IMG/VR virus record: IMGVR_UViG_3300024350_000235
Location: 1-64,000 of that record
Source: a virus
Direction: 5' to 3' (one strand)
DNA: 64,000 nucleotides
Below the pieces are notes generated by a model. That model saw only the letters and a program-made list of their open reading frames with translations. It did not search any database and was not told the origin of the DNA. Each line of letters opens with the position of its first letter. Position 1 is the stretch's first letter. This document shows positions 31,840 through 40,380 of the stretch, piece by piece. The translations under genes and the position numbers were made by a program.

Positions 31840-32152
31840 ATCTCTAAAATTTGATTTTGATTTAGAGAAGTTCCGTAACAACATTAGTGAAACATTTTCA
31901 CATATTTCAGCAGAGACTTTGGGATGGGTCGCTATTTTGCTACTACACGCATCCACTATACCCAGTCTACTTGCTGTGATGAGCGGCTTGACTGATAGGA
32001 TGCCGCCAGTGGACATCGTTCTTTTAGTATGGACTGGCTTAACACTGTTATTCATCCGAGCAGCCATCCAAAAAGACATGCTTAATTTAATTACTATAGG
32101 TGTTGGTTTTATCGTCCAATCAGCACTTATGGCATTTATATTCTTTAAGTAA
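31829..32152 (+). CDS. Small multi-pass membrane protein, candidate holin, 107 aa
   Basis: Overlaps the hydrolase end by 11 bases with its own AGGAG. After a polar N-terminus (~28 residues) there are three predicted membrane helices (W-V-A-I-L-L-L-H-A; V-L-L-V-W-T-G-L-T; I-G-V-G-F-I-V-Q-S). Size, topology and position after a lysin fit a class I holin, but I recall similar proteins of unknown function in marine phages. Confidence 0.6.
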   Translation: MDLKSLKFDFDLEKFRNNISETFSHISAETLGWVAILLLHASTIPSLLAVMSGLTDRMPPVDIVLLVWTGLTLLFIRAAIQKDMLNLITIGVGFIVQSALMAFIFFK

Positions 32153-32159
32153 TTTGGTA

Positions 32160-32200
32160 AACACCACTATTGACTTCGGTTGGTAGTGGTGTTATCATTT
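32160..32200 (+). terminator. Hairpin, probable terminator
   Basis: AACACCACTA / TAGTGGTGTT perfect 10-bp stem followed by ATCATTT; lies after the lysis gene pair. Confidence 0.65.
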
Positions 32201-32232
32201 AAGCTATCAGTAATTCACACAGAAAGGCACAA

Positions 32233-32709
32233 ATGAAAAAGGCACTATTAATGGTACCAGTACTGGCTGCGTTGACAGCTTGTTCCACCATGAAAGAAAT
32301 CGAAGAACGCAAGACTTATGCCCAACCGAGTTGGTATTCCGACTGCGCACAAGAAGGTGTCAAAGGTTGGTTCTGGTGGTCTAAAGATTATGTCTATGCC
32401 TGTGGTGCTGGCGAATCAACATTTTCGCAGGCAGCAGAAGAACAGATGGACGCTATCGCGATGAATAACTTTGCCAAGCGTATCAACGGCACAGTTAATT
32501 CCGAAACTGTTATCGATATCAAAGACGACAAGAAAACTACTCGTACTATGATTAGTTACAAAGTCGATAATACAGCCATCCGCAAACACGTTAAGACTGA
32601 AAAAGGTCATTTCACTATGAATGGACGTCATTACACGTTTGTTCGTTTAGAAATGCCCAAGGATACATTCGAACAATTGGTCACCGAAGCTAAAGCCAAA
32701 GGCCAATAA
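32233..32709 (+). CDS. Lipoprotein, LPP20-like, 158 aa
   Basis: Signal peptide with lipobox L-T-A-C-S (Cys ~17). The mature part carries P-S-W-Y-S-D-C, Y-A-C-G-A-G-E-S and repeated A-A-E-E-Q-type helices, the layout of LPP20-type lipoproteins. Overlaps the next gene by one base, the first of three consecutive envelope proteins. Confidence 0.7.
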   Translation: MKKALLMVPVLAALTACSTMKEIEERKTYAQPSWYSDCAQEGVKGWFWWSKDYVYACGAGESTFSQAAEEQMDAIAMNNFAKRINGTVNSETVIDIKDDKKTTRTMISYKVDNTAIRKHVKTEKGHFTMNGRHYTFVRLEMPKDTFEQLVTEAKAKGQ

Positions 32710-33080
32710 TGAATCCTTATCGATTGAAAGAGATCTTTTGGGTGGTGATCGCACTACTCTATTGTATTCTATTTCTGATCCTTGGGGGTTGTTCTTCGGT
32801 ACCTCAATCAAAGATGTCTCCGGCTATGGCGGAACCTCAGTTTTGTTATACCAAAAAAACTATAGAGGTACAAGACGATGAACAAGTGTCAAGTCGGACT
32901 GTAGTAGAATGCGATGACGATCGAGTTGGCAGAGTGGCTATCAAGCGAGCTGGGTTGGCACAGAATTGTGGTGTTTATAACTATTGGATGAAACGCGGAA
33001 ATGACATTGTTTGGAAAAAAGGCGTCAGTTGTTTCAAGCCTGATGGTACTTGGGAAATTATTGATACTGACTTTCGCTAG
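32709..33080 (+). CDS. Putative lipoprotein, 123 aa
   Basis: An N-terminal hydrophobic segment (W-V-V-I-A-L-L-Y-C-I-L-F) ends in a lipobox-like I-L-G-G-C-S-S. The mature domain has four Cys (F-C-Y-T-K; V-E-C-D-D; N-C-G-V-Y; V-S-C-F-K), which may form disulphides in the periplasm. Its 3' end overlaps the start of the surface-antigen-like gene by 38 bases. No named family. Confidence 0.65.
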   Translation: MNPYRLKEIFWVVIALLYCILFLILGGCSSVPQSKMSPAMAEPQFCYTKKTIEVQDDEQVSSRTVVECDDDRVGRVAIKRAGLAQNCGVYNYWMKRGNDIVWKKGVSCFKPDGTWEIIDTDFR

Positions 33081-33423
33081 TTCAACTGCGTTGGCTGGTG
33101 AACCGTTCAAGTATGATTCTACCCTAGTAAACAGGCCAGCTGATCTTTCATTTGGTTGGTTTAAAAAACTGGATGAAGATCAAGAAACGGCCTATGTTTC
33201 ATCTATGGTACATGCCTTGATGTATGCGGATAACGGTCAAAGAGTAGAATGGTATAAAAACGGTGCTTATGGGTTTGCTGTGCCAGTTTATACTAAATCT
33301 ACAGGGGGTGGCTATTGTAGGCGCATACAGGCCTATGTATATGCTTTTAATCAGGAAAGGCAATTTAGCGAAACTGCCTGTTATACTAATTTCAACGACA
33401 GTTGGAGATGGGTAGTTGAGTAA
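33043..33423 (+). CDS. Surface-antigen-like protein (RT0821/Lpp0805 type), 126 aa
   Basis: ATG at 33043 gives a clean signal peptide (V-L-G-K-L-L-I-L-T-F-A-S-S-T-A-L-A). The mature part contains A-L-M-Y-A-D-N-G-Q-R-V-E-W-Y, Y-G-F-A-V-P-V-Y and G-G-Y-C-R-R-I-Q-A-Y, the pattern of an alphaproteobacterial surface protein family. Ends W-R-W-V-V-E. A host-like envelope gene on a phage; supports an alphaproteobacterial host. Confidence 0.7.
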   Translation: MVLGKLLILTFASSTALAGEPFKYDSTLVNRPADLSFGWFKKLDEDQETAYVSSMVHALMYADNGQRVEWYKNGAYGFAVPVYTKSTGGGYCRRIQAYVYAFNQERQFSETACYTNFNDSWRWVVE

Positions 33424-33429
33424 TAAATA
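33423..33429 (+). promoter_or_regulatory. T4-like late promoter motif
   Basis: ATAAATA at 33423-33429, 7 bases before the ATG at 33437; the resulting mRNA would have almost no leader. Confidence 0.45.
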
Positions 33430-33436
33430 TACAACG

Positions 33437-34768
33437 ATGAAAATAAGAATCACAGATAAAATAATTGCCTATTTGACTCTATTAAGCGGCCTTAGCATCA
33501 GTGCTGTGGCCGTTTATTATTCTGTGGCGGGATTGGTATCTATATTTGCTGCCGCTGCTGTACCTATTATGGTCATGGGCATCACACTGGAAGTCAGCAA
33601 ACTAATAGCCACTGTATGGCTAAAGCAGAATTGGTCTATAGCACCTAAATTAATCAGAGCCTATTTAATGATAGCGGTATTCACGCTGATGTTGATTACC
33701 TCTATGGGTATTTTTGGATACCTTTCAAAGGCACATCTTGATCAAGCAGTGCCAACTGGTGACGTAGCCGCAAAAATTGAACTGATCGACGAAAAGATAA
33801 AAACACAAAGAGATAACATCTCTACCGCTCAGGCTGCTATCAGGCAAATGGATAATCAAGTCAACGAGATGTTGAGCCGTAGTACCGATAATAAAGGTAC
33901 AGAACGTGCTGTTCAGATTCGACGTAACCAAGCCAAGGAAAGAGAAAAGCTAGCAGCAGATATTGGTAGAGCCCAAACAGAAATAGCCAAGCTCAACGAA
34001 GAACGAGCTCCTATAGCCAAAGAGCTTCGCAAAGTAGAAGCCGAAGTTGGACCTATCAAATATATTGCTGCCTTGATATATGATACCAACCCCGGCCCCG
34101 AACTGTTAGAAAAAGCAGTACGTTGGGTTATCATATTGATCGTGTTCATCTTCGATCCTTTGGCCGTGGTGTTGCTACTGGCCAGTCAATACAGCTTCAG
34201 TTGGTTTAGAAAACGTGAAGATGAAGAATTTGAACAAGAATTAGAAAAGAAACGAGCAGTCGCAGAAGCACTAGATAAGAAAGAAGATCTGCCAGTGCCT
34301 ACGACTATAGTTCCTGTAAACCTAGACAATGAAGATGCCGACAACGATGTTGTAGTTGTTAAAGAAGATCATACCCAATCATGGCCTCCAGTTTCTGACA
34401 AATGGCCGTTTCCGGTAGCTCAACGTCCGGATGAAGAAAAAGAACCTGAGATTACAGCTGACAGTTTGAATCCTGTTGACCAATGGAACAAACTGATAGC
34501 AGAAGCTGAAAAAGCTGCCGAAGAAGAAAATAAAAAACTAAAAGAAGAAGATCCTATCGAAGAAGAAGGCGATACCGAAGAACTAGTAAAAGCCAAGACA
34601 CAGTGGAAACAGGATCATCCCGATGACAGCCTCAAACATCAAAGACAACTGCTAGAGCTTGGTGTTATCAAAGTTCTACCTTGGACAGTACCGCCATATT
34701 TTGATCCAACTCCTACTGGTTTACAGATCATACCTGACCTCGAAGAAGATCTAAAAAAAAAGATCTGA
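33437..34768 (+). CDS. Phage membrane/coiled-coil protein, 443 aa (zero-frame product)
   Basis: Three membrane helices occupy residues ~8-85 and a fourth lies near 230-250 (W-V-I-I-L-I-V-F-I-F-D-P-L). Between them is a charged coiled coil (~105-200). A long acidic, Pro-rich tail follows and stops at TGA 34766. The last codons read C-TA AAA AAA AAG, containing the dnaX-type slippery heptamer A-AAA-AAG. The -1 frame stays open past the stop, so a longer product is likely. I recall such proteins from T4-like marine phages; role unknown. Confidence 0.72.
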   Translation: MKIRITDKIIAYLTLLSGLSISAVAVYYSVAGLVSIFAAAAVPIMVMGITLEVSKLIATVWLKQNWSIAPKLIRAYLMIAVFTLMLITSMGIFGYLSKAHLDQAVPTGDVAAKIELIDEKIKTQRDNISTAQAAIRQMDNQVNEMLSRSTDNKGTERAVQIRRNQAKEREKLAADIGRAQTEIAKLNEERAPIAKELRKVEAEVGPIKYIAALIYDTNPGPELLEKAVRWVIILIVFIFDPLAVVLLLASQYSFSWFRKREDEEFEQELEKKRAVAEALDKKEDLPVPTTIVPVNLDNEDADNDVVVVKEDHTQSWPPVSDKWPFPVAQRPDEEKEPEITADSLNPVDQWNKLIAEAEKAAEEENKKLKEEDPIEEEGDTEELVKAKTQWKQDHPDDSLKHQRQLLELGVIKVLPWTVPPYFDPTPTGLQIIPDLEEDLKKKI

Positions 34769-35082
34769 CCTACATTGAAAAAATAGGCAAGGATCAAATA
34801 ACTAAAACTGTTTCTTATGTACAAAATGCCGAGCAAGGTAACAGCACTATATGGGCTAAATTGAACAAGAACGCCGAAACTGTTCGATTCCAATATCTTA
34901 ATAATCTATACGGCTATCTAAACAATGACAAGATTGATGCTTACGAATTTCCTGAAGTAGAAGATGAAGAATATAAACGTATAGTAGGCATGATTATACA
35001 ATTAAGAAATAGGTTGATTACTCCAGATGATCTCAACAATGACGATCTAGTCACTATCGTAGAAATATTAGCCAAGATATGA
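34756..35082 (+). CDS. -1 frame extension of the membrane protein (107 codons)
   Basis: The -1 frame from the slippery run A-AAA-AAG (34756-34762) is open to TAA/TGA-free coding until 35082 and reads D-L-T-Y-I-E-K-I-G-K-D-Q-I... It has no ATG, no Shine-Dalgarno and only a TTG at 34861, so independent translation is unlikely. Either programmed -1 frameshifting yields a ~548-aa fusion, or one A in the nine-A run is a sequencing indel. Its end overlaps the next start (ATGA). Confidence 0.7.
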   Translation, partial: KKDLTYIEKIGKDQITKTVSYVQNAEQGNSTIWAKLNKNAETVRFQYLNNLYGYLNNDKIDAYEFPEVEDEEYKRIVGMIIQLRNRLITPDDLNNDDLVTIVEILAKI

Positions 35083-35447
35083 TTACTATAGTAACACCGC
35101 CAGATAACAACCTAGGAGACGAATTTAAGATACTCTTAGTAGGGCTTACCGCGGAACAAACGGATACTGCTAGCAAAGCACTGTTAGATCACGAAGGTCC
35201 AGATATCATAGTCTATATGTGGACACAAGGCGAAACACATTGGCTCTTAGATAAAAAGCTCAAGAGCGATCTTATCGTATTCAATGCCGAACACGATGAC
35301 CAAATAGTAGTGGGATATATGGCTGCTCAATTAAATGCTTATTATTTTGGTAATCTCAGATCTTTGAACAGTATTAACAAACGTGTATTATATACACAGT
35401 CAGATTTTTCTGATATTCTAAGGAGAACTATTAACTCACATGAGTAA
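35079..35447 (+). CDS. Hypothetical alpha/beta protein, 122 aa
   Basis: Begins M-I-T-I-V-T-P-P-D-N and has alternating strands and helices (F-K-I-L-L-V-G-L; S-D-L-I-V-F-N-A-E) like a small flavodoxin- or receiver-type fold, but without phosphorylation motifs. Overlaps the preceding stop and the bS21 gene. Function unknown. Confidence 0.6.
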   Translation: MITIVTPPDNNLGDEFKILLVGLTAEQTDTASKALLDHEGPDIIVYMWTQGETHWLLDKKLKSDLIVFNAEHDDQIVVGYMAAQLNAYYFGNLRSLNSINKRVLYTQSDFSDILRRTINSHE

Positions 35448-35691
35448 ACATTTTAACAACGGCGACTTTCCTAAGAAAGGTACCAAAGTCTATCTCAGAG
35501 AAGGTGAGCCTATCGAACGAGCTTTAAAGAAGCTCAAAAACAAAGTCAATGACGCTAAGATTTTTGATGCTCTAAGAGAAAAAGAGCATTACGTGAAACC
35601 GTCCGAACGCAGGAAGAAAGCCAAATCGGCTGCTGTGGCAAGATGGAAGAAATTCCTAAAAAGCCAAGATCTACCAAAAAGAATGTATTGA
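35440..35691 (+). CDS. rpsU: Ribosomal protein bS21 homologue
   Basis: An 83-aa basic protein with the bS21 core V-Y-L-R-E-G-E-P-I-E-R-A-L-K-K-L-K then R-E-K-E-H-Y-V-K-P-S-E-R-R-K-K and the A-A-V-A-R-W-K end. bS21 sits by the anti-Shine-Dalgarno and affects initiation; phage bS21 genes are known from large phages and may replace host bS21 to favour phage mRNAs. Slightly longer than bacterial bS21 (~70 aa) at both ends. AAGGAGA lies upstream. Confidence 0.92.
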   Translation: MSKHFNNGDFPKKGTKVYLREGEPIERALKKLKNKVNDAKIFDALREKEHYVKPSERRKKAKSAAVARWKKFLKSQDLPKRMY

Positions 35692-35717
35692 CAAATACTT
35701 AAGAAAGGTGTTATAAT
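35688..35717 (+). promoter_or_regulatory. Near-consensus host-type promoter
   Basis: TTGACA (35688-35693), 18-bp spacer, TATAAT (35712-35717). The exonuclease ATG begins seven bases after the -10 box, at the expected transcription start, implying a leaderless mRNA. Confidence 0.8.
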
Positions 35718-35723
35718 AATATC

Positions 35724-36305
35724 ATGAATACAGATATCATGATAGACCTTGAAACATTGGCCACATCACCTGATGCGGCCATTCTCACAATTGGTGCTGT
35801 TCGTTTTGATCCATTTGGTATGGATCTTAAAGAGCCCAAGATGGATAGTTTTTATGTCAAGGTTGACATAGACACCTGTCACAATATTGGATTGACGACC
35901 AGCGATGCTACACTAGATTGGTGGGCATCACAATCCCCAGAAGCACAAGCAGAAGCGTTCGGAGCAGAAGGTCGCATAGCTATTCACGAAGCTATGAATC
36001 AGCTGTATAAATTCTGTTGGGGTGCTAAACGTGTTTGGAGTCACGGTGCTGGCTTCGATGTCGTTATCTGCGAAAATATCTTTAGAAAGCTCAATAAGGC
36101 TATTCCCTGGAACTTTTGGCAGGTACGTGACACACGTACACTTTATGACCTCGGCTTAGAATTCGATAGGCCGCAGGTACTCAAACATCATGCTCTACAT
36201 GATGCTTATAGTCAAGCAGTAGGCGTACAAAACATCATCCGTAAATTGCGTGGTTCTACTACCTACGACGGACAGATGATACAACCATTCAAAGAGTTCA
36301 AATGA
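35724..36305 (+). CDS. DEDDh 3'-5' exonuclease, 193 aa
   Basis: I-M-I-D-L-E-T-L (residues ~5-11) gives the first Asp-Glu pair, H-G-A-G-F-D-V-V-I the second Asp, and H-H-A-L-H-D-A the His and last Asp: the DnaQ/RNase T superfamily. This subgroup (with I-L-T-I-G-A-V-R-F and W-W-A-S-Q-S) is common in phages and prophages. Likely trims DNA or RNA 3' ends in replication or recombination. The start codon sits at the predicted transcript 5' end; ATG 35739 is an alternative. Confidence 0.85.
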   Translation: MNTDIMIDLETLATSPDAAILTIGAVRFDPFGMDLKEPKMDSFYVKVDIDTCHNIGLTTSDATLDWWASQSPEAQAEAFGAEGRIAIHEAMNQLYKFCWGAKRVWSHGAGFDVVICENIFRKLNKAIPWNFWQVRDTRTLYDLGLEFDRPQVLKHHALHDAYSQAVGVQNIIRKLRGSTTYDGQMIQPFKEFK

Positions 36306-36475
36306 AAAAGTTTTTATCTTGGTTCCAGCAACATAGACAGACTATCGGTTATACTATTGGTGCGTTAAACGCACTGACAGGAGTAGCCAACATCGCGATA
36401 GGTCATTTCTTAGAAGGAATTTTCTGGGTCGTGATCGGGACAGCTATCATCGTAGATACAAAATACTTCAAATGA
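36302..36475 (+). CDS. Small membrane protein, 57 aa
   Basis: Overlaps the exonuclease stop (ATGA). Basic N-terminus K-K-F-L-S-W-F-Q-Q-H-R-Q, then two hydrophobic stretches (I-G-Y-T-I-G-A-L-N-A-L; I-F-W-V-V-I-G-T-A-I-I-V) of a short helical hairpin. No recognised family. Confidence 0.62.
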   Translation: MKKFLSWFQQHRQTIGYTIGALNALTGVANIAIGHFLEGIFWVVIGTAIIVDTKYFK

Positions 36476-36486
36476 TGGGTTGATCG

Positions 36487-37506
36487 ATGAGAATCGAAGA
36501 CGAAATTAAACTTGATTTCAGCGACGTGCTGATTAGACCAAAACGCAGTACTCTAGCAAGCCGTAAAGAAGTAGATCTAACTCGCACATACAAATTTAAA
36601 CACAGTGGGTTTGAATGGACTGGTGTACCGGTTATGGCATCCAACATGGATGGAGTCGGTACTATTGAGATGGCTCGGGCATTGTACAAGCATCAGCTGT
36701 TTACCTGTTTGGTCAAAAGCTACGCAGAAGATGATCTATATGAACTAGCAAGTAAATTTGGCGGAAACTATTTTGCTGTTAGCACAGGTACCAGTGACGC
36801 CGATTTCAATAAGCTGAAAAGAATCTTAAATTCTTACCCCGAAGTACACTTTATCTGTATAGACATAGCTAATGGATATAGTGAACATTTTGGTGACTAT
36901 GTTGCTAGAGTAAGAACAGAATTTCCTAAAGCAACAATTATCGCAGGTAATGTAGTTACCGCTGATATGACACAGGAGTTGATTCTACGTGGCGCAGATA
37001 TTATCAAAGTTGGGATTGGGCCAGGAAGCGTATGTACGACTAGGGTTCAAACTGGTGTTGGGTATCCTCAGCTTTCCGCTATTATTGAATGTGCTGATGC
37101 TGCTCATGGCCTTGGCGGACACATCATTGCTGATGGAGGATGTACCTGTCCTGGAGACATCGCAAAAGCTTTTGGTGCTGGCGCTGATTTTGTCATGCTT
37201 GGCGGTATGCTAGCAGGGCACGATGAGGGCGGTGGCACAGTAGAAAACGATATGGTAACATTTTATGGAATGAGTTCAGATACTGCTATGAACAAACATC
37301 ACGGTGGTGTTGCTGAATATCGTAGTAGCGAAGGACGTACAGTTAGTATTCCATATCGCGGAGCAGTAAAAGACACAGTACTAAATATTCTAGGCGGGTT
37401 GCGTAGTACCTGTACATATGTTGGCGCACCCACGCTAAAACAGCTTTCAAAGTGTACTACATTTATTCGTGTCAGTAGACAAATAAATGATGTATTTCTG
37501 AGATAA
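36487..37506 (+). CDS. guaC: GMP reductase (IMPDH/GMPR family)
   Basis: A 339-aa TIM barrel with N-M-D-G-V-G-T near 58, the [11 protein letters not shown] catalytic loop (Cys ~183) and [13 protein letters not shown]. There is no CBS insert, as in GMPR. It converts GMP to IMP, feeding the purine pool and, with the nrd genes, dATP supply. Two dnaK/hsp20-type leaders lie downstream, so it ends its own unit. Confidence 0.9.
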   Translation: MRIEDEIKLDFSDVLIRPKRSTLASRKEVDLTRTYKFKHSGFEWTGVPVMASNMDGVGTIEMARALYKHQLFTCLVKSYAEDDLYELASKFGGNYFAVSTGTSDADFNKLKRILNSYPEVHFICIDIANGYSEHFGDYVARVRTEFPKATIIAGNVVTADMTQELILRGADIIKVGIGPGSVCTTRVQTGVGYPQLSAIIECADAAHGLGGHIIADGGCTCPGDIAKAFGAGADFVMLGGMLAGHDEGGGTVENDMVTFYGMSSDTAMNKHHGGVAEYRSSEGRTVSIPYRGAVKDTVLNILGGLRSTCTYVGAPTLKQLSKCTTFIRVSRQINDVFLR

Positions 37507-37509
37507 ATA
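37503..37509 (+). promoter_or_regulatory. T4-like late promoter motif
   Basis: ATAAATA overlapping the guaC stop, six bases before the dnaK leader hairpin. Confidence 0.55.
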
Positions 37510-37514
37510 AATTT

Positions 37515-37541
37515 GTTACGGTGCCCAGGTGGGGCTGTAAC
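37515..37541 (+). promoter_or_regulatory. dnaK 5' leader hairpin (twin of the hsp20 leader)
   Basis: GTTAC-GGT-GCCC-AGGTG-GGGC-T-GTAAC: outer stem GTTAC/GTAAC, inner stem GCCC/GGGC. The hsp20 leader keeps the core but changes the outer stem to GTGCG/CGCAC, a compensatory change. A second stem GGGCA-GT-TGCCC follows at 37544-37555. CTTATTAAAGGAGAAAAC is also shared downstream. Confidence 0.7.
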
Positions 37542-37586
37542 AGGGGCAGTTGCCCAAAACTTACTCGCTTATTAAAGGAGAAAACG

Positions 37587-39476
37587 ATGAGTAAAATCAT
37601 AGGTATCGATCTAGGTACCACTAATTCATGCGTTGCTATTATCGAAAGCAACATTCCAAAAGTAATCGAAAACAGCGAGGGTGCTAGAACTACACCGTCT
37701 ATTATCGCTTATAGTGATGACGAAGTCCTAGTAGGAGCACCAGCTAAACGACAAGCTGTAACAAACCCTAAAAATACTCTATATGCTGTCAAGCGTTTGA
37801 TTGGACGCAAGTTCAAAGAAGATGCTGTACAGAAAGATATCGACTTGATGCCGTTTGAGATCATGGAATCTAAGAATGGCGATGCTTGGGTAAAGGCTAA
37901 CGGAAAAGAATTGGCTCCTCCACAAGTATCAGCAGAAGTTCTGCGCAAGATGAAAAAGACCGCAGAAGACTATCTCGGTCATGAAGTCACCCAAGCAGTT
38001 ATTACTGTACCTGCGTACTTCAACGACAGCCAACGCCAAGCTACTAAGGACGCTGGCAAGATCGCAGGACTAGAAGTACTGCGTATTATCAATGAACCAA
38101 CAGCAGCCGCACTGGCCTACGGTGTTGACAAAGCAGACAAGCGTGATCGTAAGATTGCGGTCTACGACTTAGGTGGTGGTACATTTGATATTTCAATCAT
38201 CGAAATCGCTAACGTCGACGGCGACAAGCAAATCGAAGTGTTGTCTACAAACGGTGACACATTCCTGGGTGGTGAAGACTTTGACCAACGTATCATGGAC
38301 TACCTAGTAGATGAGTTCAAAAAAGAAAGTGGTATCGATCTCAAGAAAGACACATTGGCGCTACAGCGTTTGAAAGATTCAGCTGAAAAGGCCAAGATCG
38401 AACTGTCTAGCAGTTCACAAACTGAAGTCAACTTGCCATACATCACAGCTGATGCTTCAGGTCCTAAGCATCTAAATGTCAAGATCACTCGCGCTAAGTT
38501 TGAAGCATTAGTTGACGATTTGATCAAACGTTCTCTAGAACCTTGTAAGACCGCTATGAAAGACGCGGGTGTAAGTGCCAGCGACATTGACGAAGTTATC
38601 CTAGTCGGTGGTCAGACACGTATGCCTAAAGTACAAGAAGCAGTTGAGAAACTGTTTGGTAAAGCACCACGTAAAGATGTCAATCCAGACGAAGCAGTAG
38701 CAGCTGGTGCTGCTATCCAAGGTGCCGTACTAGGTGGCGATCGCACAGACGTTCTATTGCTAGACGTTACACCATTGAGTCTTGGTATCGAAACCATGGG
38801 CGGTGTGTTTGCTAGATTGATCGACAAGAACACTACTATTCCTACCAAGAAGAGTCAGATCTTTAGCACAGCAGAAGATAATCAACCTGCTGTTACTATT
38901 AAGGTATATCAAGGCGAACGTGATTTGGTACAATACAATAAGATGTTGGGTGTGTTCAATCTAGAAGGTATCGCCCCTGCTCCTAGAGGTATTCCGCAGA
39001 TTGAAGTGACCTTTGATATCGATGCTAATGGTATCATGAACATCGGTGCTAAAGACAAAGGTACTAACAAGGAAGCCAAGATCACTATCAAAAGCGATAG
39101 CGGTCTAAGCGAATCCGAGATCCAGACGATGATCAAGGAAGCAGAAGAAAACGCCGAGAGCGATAAGAAACAACGTGAACTTATCGAAGCTCGCAACAGT
39201 GCTGAAGCTTTGATTAACTCTACCAAGAAAGATTTGGAAGAACTCAAAGATCAGTTGACAGCTGATGATATCACTAAGTTAGAAGAAGCTGTCAAGGCAG
39301 CAGAAGACTCATTAGGCTCCGACGATAAAGAAACTATCGGCGAAAAGGTCAATGAAATCTACGCTGCTTCTAAACCTCTGTTTGACGCCAAAGCCAAGAA
39401 AATGGAAGACAGCCAAAAAACAGAGGATAAGAAAGACGATAATGTGGTTGACGCAGAGTTCAAGCAGACTACATAA
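37587..39476 (+). CDS. dnaK: Hsp70 chaperone DnaK
   Basis: 629 aa, full length. ATG 37587 ([14 protein letters not shown]) has AAAGGAG 6 bases upstream. All ATPase landmarks are present (Y-D-L-G-G-G-T-F-D near 193, V-G-G-Q-T-R-M-P), the linker [11 protein letters not shown], the substrate domain and an acidic tail ending V-V-D-A-E-F. A complete, cell-like DnaK is unusual in a phage; DnaJ/GrpE are not seen here, so it probably uses host co-chaperones, or helps fold virion proteins. Confidence 0.97.
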   Translation: MSKIIGIDLGTTNSCVAIIESNIPKVIENSEGARTTPSIIAYSDDEVLVGAPAKRQAVTNPKNTLYAVKRLIGRKFKEDAVQKDIDLMPFEIMESKNGDAWVKANGKELAPPQVSAEVLRKMKKTAEDYLGHEVTQAVITVPAYFNDSQRQATKDAGKIAGLEVLRIINEPTAAALAYGVDKADKRDRKIAVYDLGGGTFDISIIEIANVDGDKQIEVLSTNGDTFLGGEDFDQRIMDYLVDEFKKESGIDLKKDTLALQRLKDSAEKAKIELSSSSQTEVNLPYITADASGPKHLNVKITRAKFEALVDDLIKRSLEPCKTAMKDAGVSASDIDEVILVGGQTRMPKVQEAVEKLFGKAPRKDVNPDEAVAAGAAIQGAVLGGDRTDVLLLDVTPLSLGIETMGGVFARLIDKNTTIPTKKSQIFSTAEDNQPAVTIKVYQGERDLVQYNKMLGVFNLEGIAPAPRGIPQIEVTFDIDANGIMNIGAKDKGTNKEAKITIKSDSGLSESEIQTMIKEAEENAESDKKQRELIEARNSAEALINSTKKDLEELKDQLTADDITKLEEAVKAAEDSLGSDDKETIGEKVNEIYAASKPLFDAKAKKMEDSQKTEDKKDDNVVDAEFKQTT

Positions 39477-39483
39477 TCGTATA

Positions 39484-39508
39484 GTGCGGTGCCCGGGTGG
39501 GGCCGCAC
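39484..39508 (+). promoter_or_regulatory. hsp20 5' leader hairpin (twin of the dnaK leader)
   Basis: GTGCG-GT-GCCC-GGGTG-GGGC-CGCAC, the same core as at 37515-37541 with a co-varied outer stem. The following GCTTATTAAAGGAGAAAAC is nearly identical to the dnaK leader. Confidence 0.7.
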
Positions 39509-39539
39509 ATAACGTTCTTGCTTATTAAAGGAGAAAACT

Positions 39540-39980
39540 ATGAACGCATTAAATAGATTTGACGCAAACGCTCTTAATAGGGCTCTAATTGGTTTTGATA
39601 CAATGTTCGATCAACTCGAACGTCGTTTCGCTAACCAAATCCAAAACAATTATCCACCTCACAATATTATCAGGACTGGTGAAAACACCTACGCCATCGA
39701 AGTGGCTGTAGCTGGCTTTGCCAAGAATGAAGTTTCAGTCACCATCGAAAATAATGAACTTTCGATCAAGGGCGAAAAGGTAGATACCGTCGTAGACGAA
39801 AATATCCAGTATCTACATCGCGGGCTAGCTAGTCGCGATTTTGTTCGCGTGTTCCCTCTTGCTGAACACATCGAAGTTAAAGGTGCCGAAATCAAGGACG
39901 GAATTCTCACAGTTAAGTTGGAGCGAATCGTCCCTGAAGAACTGAAACCACGTGTTATCGACGTAGTGGAAGTCAAGTAA
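39540..39980 (+). CDS. Small heat shock protein Hsp20/IbpA
   Basis: A 146-aa alpha-crystallin protein: A-I-E-V-A-V-A-G-F-A-K-N-E-V near 52, L-S-I-K-G-E-K, and the C-terminal D-G-I-L-T-V-K-L-E. An I-x-I/V-type tail follows (P-R-V-I-D-V-V). Common in T4-like marine phages, where it may protect virion assembly. The leader is shared with dnaK, implying joint control. Confidence 0.93.
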   Translation: MNALNRFDANALNRALIGFDTMFDQLERRFANQIQNNYPPHNIIRTGENTYAIEVAVAGFAKNEVSVTIENNELSIKGEKVDTVVDENIQYLHRGLASRDFVRVFPLAEHIEVKGAEIKDGILTVKLERIVPEELKPRVIDVVEVK

Positions 39981-39991
39981 ATAGTAAAACA

Positions 39992-40013
39992 GAGGGAGGG
40001 GAAACTCTCCCTC
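39992..40013 (+). other. GAGGGAG/CTCCCTC hairpin between hsp20 and clpS
   Basis: A seven-pair stem after the hsp20 stop. The 3' arm lies six bases before clpS's GGAG Shine-Dalgarno. No T-run, so partial termination or mRNA processing is more likely than full termination. Confidence 0.5.
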
Positions 40014-40028
40014 ACCATGGAGCCTAAA

Positions 40029-40328
40029 ATGACAACTGATATTCAAATTGATCAAAAGATTAAAATCGAAATTTCACCTCCTAAGTACTGGAAAGTGATT
40101 TTTCTGAATGACGATCAAACGCCAATGGAATTCGTAATTGACGTTCTAAAAACTATTTTTAGGCACGACGAAGGCAAAGCACGTGAACTAACTTTAGAAG
40201 TACATGAATCTGGTTCTGCTGTAGCAGGTGTTTATACATATGAAATCGCAGAACACAAAGGTACTGAAGCTAGTAGAGCTGCTTTAGAAAATGGATTTCC
40301 TCTACAGATTCGTGTAGAAGAAGAATAA
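40029..40328 (+). CDS. clpS: ClpS adaptor (N-degron recognition)
   Basis: ATG 40029 has GGAG six bases upstream and is preferred to 40017. 99 aa. W-K-V-I-F-L-N-D-D-Q-T-P-M-E-F-V matches the ClpS signature, with the Asp-Asp and Met lining the N-degron pocket; a late H-K-G-T-E-A and L-Q-I-R-V-E-E complete the fold. It directs N-degron substrates to ClpAP and can block other ClpA substrates. With the phage ClpP and tmRNA it suggests control of host proteolysis. Confidence 0.92.
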   Translation: MTTDIQIDQKIKIEISPPKYWKVIFLNDDQTPMEFVIDVLKTIFRHDEGKARELTLEVHESGSAVAGVYTYEIAEHKGTEASRAALENGFPLQIRVEEE

Positions 40329-40352
40329 TTTTTCGGCCACCGTCCAGGCTCA

Positions 40353-40360
40353 CTAAATAC
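40353..40360 (+). promoter_or_regulatory. Late promoter-like motif
   Basis: ACTAAATA 20 bases before the heme oxygenase ATG, with TAGGAGA in between. Confidence 0.45.
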
Positions 40361-40380
40361 CTTGACATTTAGGAGACAGC

